The translations under genes were made by a program, and so were the position numbers. Positions 57,861 to 64,000 of a stretch of DNA of 64,000 nt are shown here, one piece after another. The stretch covers positions 62,001 through 126,000 of the forward strand of contig JBBQTI010000004.1 in assembly GCA_038213435.1 (NCBI GenBank), written 5' to 3'. This DNA comes from PALSA-610 sp038213435 (GTDB lineage Bacteria > Actinomycetota > Acidimicrobiia > IMCC26256 > PALSA-610). Position 1 is the stretch's first letter. The number at the start of each line of letters is the position of its first letter. The notes beneath the pieces were generated by a model. It was given only the letters and a program-made list of their open reading frames with translations. It was not told where the DNA came from and did not search any database.

Positions 57861-58999
57861 GCCCGCTGCTCCGCGACTCGCCGGTAGCAGGACGCAAGCG
57901 CACGCGCGGTGTGGTCCCAGGAGAAGGCATGCACGCGATCGCGTCCGCGCGCGATGAGCTCGGACCGGGTTGCATCGTCGGTCATGACGCGATTCATCTT
58001 GTCGGCGAGGTCCTGCTCGTTGGTGGGTTCGAAGAGCAGCGCGGCGTCGCCCGCGACCTCGGGGATCGACCCGGCGCGAGCGGCGACGACCGGTACGCCG
58101 GCGGTCATCGCCTCGAGTACCGGGAAGCCGAAGCCTTCGTAGATCGACGGGTAGGCGAGGAGCGTCGCGTGCTCCAAGAGTGCCCGGCGCCCGGCGTCGG
58201 AGACGGCGCCGGCGAGCACCACACGGTCTCGCGCGCCGGCCGGCAGGCGCGCGATCGTGGCTTCGATCTCAGGTCGGGCCGGCCCGTCGTGCCCCGCGAT
58301 GACCAGACGAACTTCGGGGTGGCGCGCCGCGAGCTCGCCGAACGCGCCGACGAGGCGCGCGAAGTTCTTGCGCGGTTCGAGCGTCCCGATCGCGATGATG
58401 AACGGGGCCTCGCCGAGGGCGGCCGCGACGGCATCCGGCATTTGGGCTCCGTCTCCCAGCGACGGAATTCCGAGGGGGATCACGACGAGCCGCCCAGCCG
58501 CGCGCAGGCCCGGGCCGAAGATCTCCTCGATCTCGTCGGCCACGAACTCCGATCCGGTATGAACCGTTGCTCCGCGCGCCACAGCCCTCCGGATCGCGGG
58601 GTCGAACGCGCGTACCTGCGGAGTGCAAAGCTCCGGATACCGAACGAACGAGCAGTCGTAGATGCTCACGACCGTCGGCAGCCGGCTGGGTGGCGCGAGG
58701 TAGTTCGTCGCGTGGACGACGTGCGCGGGACGCAGCCATCGATCGATGCGCGGCGCGTCGGTGCGCACCCACGATCCGAGCAGGATCCGCGCGGGAATCG
58801 GCACGAAGCGCGTGTTCGTCGGTACCGCGTCGCGGTTCAGGCGCGCTCGGATGCTGAGTGTGTACGGAACCAGGTCGGGTCCGGCCTCGAGCGCGCGCAA
58901 CCCGACGACGATCTCGGCGACCGCGGCGCCTATGCCCGAGCGCGCGCCGAGCAGCGGCGTGACGTCGATCGCAACGGTCGGACGCACCGTCGGAGACAC
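57857..58999 (-). CDS. Glycosyltransferase family 4
   Basis: This is the 380-residue GT4 enzyme that leads the operon: VAIDVTPLLGARSGIGAAVAEIVVGL, VVSIYDCSFVRYPEL, IAIGTLEPRKNFARLVGAF, PSIYEGFGFPVLEAMTAGVPVVAARAGSIPEVAGDAALLF. Same branch as the following two enzymes. It is divergent from the secreted amidase gene with about 60 bases between, which must contain both promoters. Confidence 0.9.
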   Translation of the reverse strand: MSPTVRPTVAIDVTPLLGARSGIGAAVAEIVVGLRALEAGPDLVPYTLSIRARLNRDAVPTNTRFVPIPARILLGSWVRTDAPRIDRWLRPAHVVHATNYLAPPSRLPTVVSIYDCSFVRYPELCTPQVRAFDPAIRRAVARGATVHTGSEFVADEIEEIFGPGLRAAGRLVVIPLGIPSLGDGAQMPDAVAAALGEAPFIIAIGTLEPRKNFARLVGAFGELAARHPEVRLVIAGHDGPARPEIEATIARLPAGARDRVVLAGAVSDAGRRALLEHATLLAYPSIYEGFGFPVLEAMTAGVPVVAARAGSIPEVAGDAALLFEPTNEQDLADKMNRVMTDDATRSELIARGRDRVHAFSWDHTARALASCYRRVAEQRA

Positions 59000-59060
59000 C
59001 GCAGGTTGCTACCACACATCGACCGGTAGCCTGTAGCTTCCCACGCGGGCTGAGTTGTCG

Positions 59061-60638
59061 ATGACCCTGGTCGAGAAGCTGGGGGAGGCCATGCAGCACG
59101 ACGACAGCCACGATCGCGCGTCTCGTCGTGTGACGCGTCGCGCGGCGCTGCAGCTCGGTGCGGGAGCGGGCGTCGCGGCCGTAGCCGCGCCGTACGTCGC
59201 GCGTCACTCCGGAAGCGCTCGAGCGGTCGATCTCCGCGACGTCCATCCCGTGTTCACGGCCGTGCCCAACTGGCCCGTGCCGCCGATCGTCACGCGAGCG
59301 GCATGGGGAGCGAACGAGGGTCTGCGCAAGTCGGGCCAGAGCTACGACACGCGGATCTCGAAGGTCGTCGTCCATCACACGGGCACGCCGAACGACGTCA
59401 GGGACTACGCCGGGTTGTGCCGCGAGATCCTCGCGTACGAGACGTCGGGCGAGTACATCGACATCGCCTACAACTGGTTGATCGATCCGAACGGGCGGAT
59501 CTACGAAGGTCGCTGGGCTCAGGACTACCCGTCCGGAGTACCGCACACGGGGGAGAGGCTCGGCGCCAACGTGCGCGGCGCGCACGCGATCTACCACAAC
59601 TCCGACACCATCGGTATCGCGCTGATGGGCACCTACGACACCATCAATCCGTCTCCCGCGATGCTCGAAGCCCTTGTCACCGCCCTCACCTGGAAGTGCG
59701 CGCGTTGGGGTATCGACCCCGCCGGGCGCGGTTCCTATCTCGCGTCGAACGGTGCGCTCGAGAATCTGTTCAACATCTGCGGCCATCGCGACACTTCGGC
59801 AACTGATTGTCCCGGCCAGCGCGTCGAGCCGATGCTGCCGGCGATCCGCGCGCAGGTAGCGCGTCGCATCAGCGGTACTGGTTACTGGATCGCGACGGAT
59901 GTGGGGGAGGTGTTGTCGTTCGGCGGCGCGGCCGGCGCCGCCGCGACGGGGTTGAGCTTCCCACTCTCGAGCCCGATCGTCGGCATCGCGGCCCATCCGT
60001 CCGCGCAGGGGTACTGGTTGTTCGGGCTCGACGGCAGTGTCTACGCGTTCGGCGGGGCGGGCTTCTACGGAACGATGCACGGTCGGTACCTCAATGCGCC
60101 GATCGTGGGGATGGCTCCGACGCCGTCGGGTCGCGGCTACTGGTTGGTGGGCGGCGACGGCGGCATCTTTTGCTTCGGCGACGCGCGATTCTTCGGGTCG
60201 ACGGGAGGGATGCGCCTGAACGCGCCGGTTCTCGGCATGACGCCGACACGCACGGGGTTGGGCTATTGGCTCTACGCACGAGACGGCGGCATCTTCAGCT
60301 TCGGCGACGCCCGATTCTTCGGCTCGACCGGCAGTATCCGCCTGAACCAGCCCGTCGTCTCGATGGCCGCACGGCCTCAGAGCGACGGCTACTGGATGAT
60401 CGCCCGCGACGGTGGCGTCTTCGCGTTCGGACGAGCGCCGTTCGAAGGTTCGGGCGCGAGTTCGGGATCGCCCTCGCCGTATGTCGCGATGTTGCCATCG
60501 ATGACGGGCAAGGGCTACTTGGCGTTGCGGGCCGATGGCCGCGTGTCCGCGTTCGGCGACGCGCCGAACCTCGGTGACGCGGCCGGACGCCTGTTCGGCC
60601 ACGCGATCGGTATCGCGGGCCGGCTCAATCCCGTTTGA
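59061..60638 (+). CDS. Exported N-acetylmuramoyl-L-alanine amidase (PGRP/amidase_2) with GYW repeats
   Basis: The 525-residue protein has a twin-arginine-type signal (RRVTRRAALQLGAGAGVAAVAAP). A PGRP-like amidase domain spans about 75-265, with the zinc ligands in KVVVHHTGTP and the C-terminal ICGHRDTSATDCPG; AYNWLIDPNGRIYEGRW and GANVRGAHAIYHNSDTIGIALMG are family signatures. Six GYW repeats follow. It would cut the stem peptide from peptidoglycan, with the repeats as wall- or glycan-binding module. The start is uncertain: TTG 59055, ATG 59061 or ATG 59091, the last next to GGGGGAGG. Confidence 0.9.
   Translation: MTLVEKLGEAMQHDDSHDRASRRVTRRAALQLGAGAGVAAVAAPYVARHSGSARAVDLRDVHPVFTAVPNWPVPPIVTRAAWGANEGLRKSGQSYDTRISKVVVHHTGTPNDVRDYAGLCREILAYETSGEYIDIAYNWLIDPNGRIYEGRWAQDYPSGVPHTGERLGANVRGAHAIYHNSDTIGIALMGTYDTINPSPAMLEALVTALTWKCARWGIDPAGRGSYLASNGALENLFNICGHRDTSATDCPGQRVEPMLPAIRAQVARRISGTGYWIATDVGEVLSFGGAAGAAATGLSFPLSSPIVGIAAHPSAQGYWLFGLDGSVYAFGGAGFYGTMHGRYLNAPIVGMAPTPSGRGYWLVGGDGGIFCFGDARFFGSTGGMRLNAPVLGMTPTRTGLGYWLYARDGGIFSFGDARFFGSTGSIRLNQPVVSMAARPQSDGYWMIARDGGVFAFGRAPFEGSGASSGSPSPYVAMLPSMTGKGYLALRADGRVSAFGDAPNLGDAAGRLFGHAIGIAGRLNPV
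59876..60635 (+). repeat. Six 42-residue GYW/DGGIFSFGDA repeats
   Basis: Units begin near 59879, 60009, 60135, 60261, 60387 and 60510, with a period of about 126 bases. The consensus GYWLxxxDGGIFSFGDARFFGSTGSxRLNxPVxxMAxxPxxx is the same as in the secreted protein at 41303-42049, but this copy is attached to an enzyme. Confidence 0.85.
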
Positions 60639-60653
60639 TCGCGCAGCGGTGCC

Positions 60654-61796
60654 TCACCGTCGACGCAGCAGATCGCGGACGCGCCGTCGCGGGCGCCTCG
60701 CGTCGTCGCGCTTCACCGCGACATACCAGTAATCCCGCCAACCCGCAGCCTTGTCGGTCTCCTGCACCGCGACGATCTCGAGGCCGTGCGTTTGCAGCAG
60801 TGCCTCGACGGCGGCGCGGGGAATGCCGTGGATCTCCATCACGGGGACGATCGCCATCTCGTCGCGTGCCGGCACCCCGGAGCGCGGCACGACCTGAACC
60901 GGGATCGTGGTGGTCGGAGACCCGCGATCCGCGAACCACGCCACCCCCTCGATCACGAGGTCGAATTCGAGGAGGTACGCGCCCGGGTCGGTCGGCGTCT
61001 GCATCTCCAGGGTCATTTCGACCGCGTCGCCCGGGCGCACGGTCGCGCCCATCGGCGCCCGTCCGTCGTCGAGGCGCAACAACGCGCCGGTGGCGCCGCG
61101 CCAATGGTTGCCGAGGTTCACGAAATGATCGTCGGTCCAAGAGCCGGTGCTCGCGTTGCGCACGCCGACGACGACCCGCGCGATCGAACCCGCTTCGACC
61201 TCGAGCGCTGCGTCGGCGGGCACGATCTCGGCGCGAAAGGCGTCGTCGCCCATCGACGAAGCGCGCGGCCGGTGCTCGTCGGATGCGAGCAGATGGCTCG
61301 GCAGCTGGAACACCAGGACACCCCGCGGCGAGAGAACCCGTGTGAACTCACGGAGATAGGCCGTGGTGAATTCCGGGGCGATGTGCTGCAAGACGATGAC
61401 CGAGTAGACGAGGTCGAAGGTCTCGTCGCCGAACCGCGCCAGGTCGTCGCGGTCGTTGACGACGTATCTGCAGCGCTCACCGAATCGATTCAGCTCGTGC
61501 GCGCGTTCGATCATCGAAGGCGCGATGTCGACGCCGTCACACTCGGCGAACGTGCGGGCGAGCGCCTGGGTGATGCGTCCGACTCCGCATCCGAAGTCGA
61601 GGGCGCGTCCCGGCCGGACCGCGACGCTGAGGTTCTGCAACCACGCGAGCAGCGCGTCGGTCTCGTCGACACCGGTACGAAGAAACTCGTCGAGGTCCCA
61701 GCGATTCCCACGTCGGTCGGGCCGCGAGATGATCTCCCAGTACGGATCACGACGACCCCATTCATTCCAGTGGGTCTGGAGGTCGTCGAGATCCAC
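60654..61796 (-). CDS. SAM-dependent methyltransferase with an inserted beta-sandwich-like domain
   Basis: The 380-residue protein has a class I methyltransferase domain (about 1-180: RALDFGCGVGRITQALARTF, CDGVDIAPSMIERAHEL, FDLVYSVIVLQHIAPEFT). A beta-rich segment (about 195-305) follows, with GSIARVVVGVRNASTGSWTDDHFVNLGNHW and PGAYLLEFDLVIEGVAWFADRG, then about 65 residues ending in basic RRRVRDLLRRR. The middle domain looks like the immunoglobulin-like domains of glycan-handling enzymes. GTG start. It is the last gene of the DprE1-DprE2-HAD operon. Confidence 0.82.
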   Translation of the reverse strand: MDLDDLQTHWNEWGRRDPYWEIISRPDRRGNRWDLDEFLRTGVDETDALLAWLQNLSVAVRPGRALDFGCGVGRITQALARTFAECDGVDIAPSMIERAHELNRFGERCRYVVNDRDDLARFGDETFDLVYSVIVLQHIAPEFTTAYLREFTRVLSPRGVLVFQLPSHLLASDEHRPRASSMGDDAFRAEIVPADAALEVEAGSIARVVVGVRNASTGSWTDDHFVNLGNHWRGATGALLRLDDGRAPMGATVRPGDAVEMTLEMQTPTDPGAYLLEFDLVIEGVAWFADRGSPTTTIPVQVVPRSGVPARDEMAIVPVMEIHGIPRAAVEALLQTHGLEIVAVQETDKAAGWRDYWYVAVKRDDARRPRRRVRDLLRRR

Positions 61797-61805
61797 GAGC
61801 GGATG

Positions 61806-62417
61806 CTACCTGCGTACCTGGCCGCGTCGGACTCTCACGGGATGGTGTGCGAGGGCCAGCATCTCGTCGTCGCCGCGGCTGTTGCCGTACGCCCACAACT
61901 CGACGTCGTCGTCGCCGAACAGCGCGCGCAACCTGGCCGCCTTCTCGGCGCCGCGGCAGTTGGCACCCCGCAGGTGCCCGGTGCAGCGCCCGCGCTCGTC
62001 CGCGACGAGTCCCGTGCACAAGAGGTGCGCGACGCCCAATGACCGCGCGACCTCGTCGAGGTACACGTCGAGTGACGCGGAGACGATGACCACCTCGTGG
62101 CCTTCGCGAAGGTGCCACGCGATCCGGTCGCGGCCTGTGGTCGTGATCGCCGACCGTACGAGCTCGGCTCCAAACGCGCGTCCGGCCGCTTCGACATCGG
62201 CGTACGACCGTCCGGCGAGAACTCGGGTCAGCACCCGCTCCTTCACGAGGTCGCGATCGCCGTGGCCGGCCGCCGCGAGCGCGAGCCGCGGCGATTCGGC
62301 TCCGAGCGCGCGGAGCAGCGTTGCGGGCCCGGCGATGGTCGCGAGGAACGGGACCAGCGTGTCGCGTCGGGTCAGCGTGCCGTCGAAGTCGAAGGCGGCG
62401 AGGGTCCGCCGGCTCAC
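61806..62417 (-). CDS. HAD-IB family phosphatase
   Basis: The 203-residue SerB-like hydrolase has AFDFDGTLTRRDTL (Asp10 nucleophile, Asp12), VVIVSASLDVYLDEVA (motif II), a motif III Lys in RGAEKAARL and motif IV YGNSRGDDEML. HAD-IB domains dephosphorylate small molecules and are often joined to UbiA-type prenyltransferases in decaprenyl-phosphoryl ribose synthesis. The location next to DprE1/DprE2-like genes, with 7 bases to the upstream stop, suggests such a phosphatase step here, which is an inference. GTG start. Confidence 0.88.
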   Translation of the reverse strand: MSRRTLAAFDFDGTLTRRDTLVPFLATIAGPATLLRALGAESPRLALAAAGHGDRDLVKERVLTRVLAGRSYADVEAAGRAFGAELVRSAITTTGRDRIAWHLREGHEVVIVSASLDVYLDEVARSLGVAHLLCTGLVADERGRCTGHLRGANCRGAEKAARLRALFGDDDVELWAYGNSRGDDEMLALAHHPVRVRRGQVRR

Positions 62418-62424
62418 GAGCGCA

Positions 62425-63186
62425 TTACACGCGCAGTCGGCGGAACACCGCGACGGGCAGGTGCCGGAGCACGACCATCACGTAGCGCATCGCGGGCGGA
62501 ACCCACACGATCTCGCGACCGCGTGCGAGCCCACGTACGACGGCGTCGGCAACCTCGTCGGCAGTGACCGAAAGGGGCGCAGCCTTCATTCCGTCGGTCA
62601 TCTTCGTGTGCACGAACCCGGCGCGCACGATCATCACGTGCACTCCGCTCGACGCGAGTGACGCGGCGACACCCTGGTAATAACCGTCGATGCCGGCCTT
62701 GGAAGAGCCGTACACGAAGTTCGAGCGCCGCACGCGTTCGCCCGCGACCGACGAAAGGAGCACCAGGTCGCCATGGCCTTGGTCGCGCAGGCGGGTGACC
62801 ACCGGCACCGTCACCGACACGGTCCCTGTGAAGTTGGTCTGCACGATCTCGAGCGCGGCGCCCGGATCGTGTTCGGCGCGAGCCTGGTCGCCCAGGACGC
62901 CGAACGCGACGAGCACGAGGTCGAAGTCGCCGAAGCGGTCGAACGTGGCGCGCACGAAGCCCTCGTGCGATGCGAAGTCGGTGGCATCGAACGCGACCGA
63001 GTGGACCTCGGACGCGCCGAGGTCACGCAGCACGGCTGCCGCCGAGTCGCAGGTTTCGGGCTTGCGAGCGGCGAGTACGACGCGCGCGCCGCGCCGGGCG
63101 ACGATCTTGCGGACGGTCGCGAGCGCGATGTCGGAGGTTCCTCCGAGTACGAGCACCGACTGCATCTCGCCCAACGCATCCCTCAC
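62425..63186 (-). CDS. dprE2: DprE2-like decaprenylphosphoryl-2-keto-ribose reductase (SDR)
   Basis: The 253-residue SDR has LVLGGTSDIALATVRKIVARRG (NAD-binding), FGVLGDQARAEHDPGAALEIVQTNFTG, VLLSSVAGERVRRSNFVYGSSKAGID (Ser, Tyr and Lys of the active site) and VRAGFVHTKMTDGMKAAPLSV. This closely follows DprE2, which completes epimerisation of decaprenylphosphoryl ribose to arabinose. The GTG at 63186 has GGAGG seven bases upstream, inside the end of the DprE1-like gene, 13 bases after whose stop it begins. Confidence 0.88.
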   Translation of the reverse strand: MRDALGEMQSVLVLGGTSDIALATVRKIVARRGARVVLAARKPETCDSAAAVLRDLGASEVHSVAFDATDFASHEGFVRATFDRFGDFDLVLVAFGVLGDQARAEHDPGAALEIVQTNFTGTVSVTVPVVTRLRDQGHGDLVLLSSVAGERVRRSNFVYGSSKAGIDGYYQGVAASLASSGVHVMIVRAGFVHTKMTDGMKAAPLSVTADEVADAVVRGLARGREIVWVPPAMRYVMVVLRHLPVAVFRRLRV

Positions 63187-63199
63187 GCCGACGCCTCCA

Positions 63200-64000
63200 T
63201 CATGCGCGCGTCCTTCCGGCGCCGCTGAGGTCGAGCCGGCGATCCATGTCGCTTCGCAGCAGGTAGCCGGGATCGAGGGCGGCGCGGGTGGAGCGCCAAT
63301 CGTCGAGGCGCGGGTACATCGCGGCAAGCAATTCCGGCCGCAGCCGGGCATCCTTCGTCAGGTACACGCGGCCACCCGCTTCCACGACCAGCTCGTCGAG
63401 GCCGTCGAGCAACGGGGTCAGTCCCGGCGCCGCCGGGATGTCGAGCGCGAGCGTCCAACCCGAGATCGGGAACCCGATGAGCGATCGGCTGCCGTGCTCG
63501 AAGCGCTTGAGGACCGCGAGGAACGTGGGAACTCGGGCGGCGCTGAATCGCTGGAGCGCGGTCCGCACGACCTGCTCCGATCCGGAGGGGACCACGAACT
63601 GGTACTGAACGAAGCCGCGCGGTCCGTAGATGCGATTCCAGTCGCGAACACTGTCGAGCGGGAAGAAGAAGGGCTTGATGCCTTCGACGGATCGGCGCGG
63701 CTCGCGCGGTGCCTTCCGGAACCACAGCTCGTTGAACGCGCGCACGGTGAGCGGGTTGAGCAGTCCGTTCGGGATCCACGGTGGAGCGGCCAGCAGCGTG
63801 CGCGGCATGTACTCACGCGCGGTAGAGCGGTCGGAGAACCTCAGATCGTCGAACGTGGCGTGGTTGCCTCGCGTCAGAACGGCGCGCCCGAGGTGGCCTC
63901 CCGACGCGAGGCAGTCGATCCAGGCGACCGAGTAGCGGTACTCGTGATCGCGTTCGAGCATGCGCGCCATGCAGTCGTCGACGTCGTTGGTGCGCTCGGT
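63200..64000 (-). CDS. dprE1: DprE1-like FAD-dependent oxidase, C-terminal part
   Basis: The last 266 codons are present; the gene runs off the right edge, so the FAD-binding domain is not seen. The C-terminal domain has YRYSVAWIDCLASGGHLGRAVLTRGNHA, FNELWFRKAP, DWNRIYGPRGFVQYQFVVPSG and VYLTKDARLRPELLAAMYPRLDDWR, which agree with DprE1, the oxidase of decaprenylphosphoryl ribose. The Cys that covalent inhibitors hit in the mycobacterial enzyme is not identified with confidence here. It is the upstream gene of the DprE2/HAD/methyltransferase operon. Confidence 0.88.
   Translation of the reverse strand, partial: TERTNDVDDCMARMLERDHEYRYSVAWIDCLASGGHLGRAVLTRGNHATFDDLRFSDRSTAREYMPRTLLAAPPWIPNGLLNPLTVRAFNELWFRKAPREPRRSVEGIKPFFFPLDSVRDWNRIYGPRGFVQYQFVVPSGSEQVVRTALQRFSAARVPTFLAVLKRFEHGSRSLIGFPISGWTLALDIPAAPGLTPLLDGLDELVVEAGGRVYLTKDARLRPELLAAMYPRLDDWRSTRAALDPGYLLRSDMDRRLDLSGAGRTRA

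Noticed and set aside
1..64000. Mobile elements, tRNA/rRNA genes, CRISPR arrays and defence systems
   Set aside because: No transposase, integrase, cas-like or toxin-antitoxin sequence, no cloverleaf and no rRNA stretch was recognised; the Mu-F-like domain is the only phage-related feature and is isolated.

Overview
This window is GC-rich, densely packed bacterial DNA from what looks like a high-GC Gram-positive (Actinomycetota). The gene content points towards an Acidimicrobiia-like lineage: a metalloprotease / PDZ-Lon / UPF0182 neighbourhood like that of mycobacteria, a SufBCD/SufSU system, EgtB/EgtD, DprE1/DprE2-like enzymes, DivIVA-type proteins, and secreted proteins with 42-residue 'GYW...DGG' repeats. 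The lineage is an inference. No rRNA, tRNA, CRISPR, IS element, integrase or phage module was recognised. Starts are a mix of ATG, GTG and TTG, with one probable CTG, and many genes overlap by 4 bases (ATGA/GTGA).

Layout. 1-12.6 kb is a housekeeping stretch: the N-terminus of a DUF2342-type metalloprotease, a membrane-anchored atypical epimerase, a fused AhbA/AhbB-like siroheme-decarboxylase-type protein, an HtrA-PDZ protein without its catalytic His and Ser, a moaE / 54-aa membrane protein / mreB-like operon, a HEAT-repeat protein, a PDZ-Lon protease, a DivIVA protein fused to a phage Mu-F-like C-terminus, and a UPF0182 membrane protein. 12.6-20.7 kb holds a suf system split into two converging operons, sufB-sufD-Rieske-sufC and sufC2-sufS-sufU. 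Each is preceded by a copy of the same 16-bp palindrome, and an L,D-transpeptidase and a 57-aa ORF lie between them. 20.6-29.5 kb has a GT4 glycosyltransferase, a glycogen-debranching-type glucosidase, egtB-egtD with a translationally coupled 26-aa upstream ORF, an MBL hydrolase and a pair of acyl-CoA dehydrogenases behind a TetR-type operator.

29.5-62 kb is largely a surface-polysaccharide locus. It contains an ABC-2 exporter (Wzm/Wzt type with a C-terminal sugar-binding-like domain), six or more methyltransferases, eight GT4 enzymes, one GT2, a UDP-HexNAc 6-dehydrogenase-like enzyme, an Rmd-like GDP-sugar reductase and two large GT-C-like membrane proteins. Inside it are two divergent operons with the same gene order (methyltransferase, GT-A, GT-B), arranged back to back around a secreted FG-GAP/GYW-repeat protein. 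The region also carries a compact RNA unit at 52.8-53.06 kb: a promoter, a Shine-Dalgarno almost fully complementary to the 16S 3' end, a 13-codon ORF and a strong intrinsic terminator.

The right edge (60.6-64 kb) encodes, on the minus strand, a DprE1-like oxidase, a DprE2-like reductase, a HAD-IB phosphatase and a methyltransferase. This order suggests polyprenyl-phosphoryl arabinose-type donor synthesis. Together the right half points to a cell envelope with an exported, methylated, GDP-rhamnose- and possibly uronate-containing glycan; the donor assignments are inferred from family membership.
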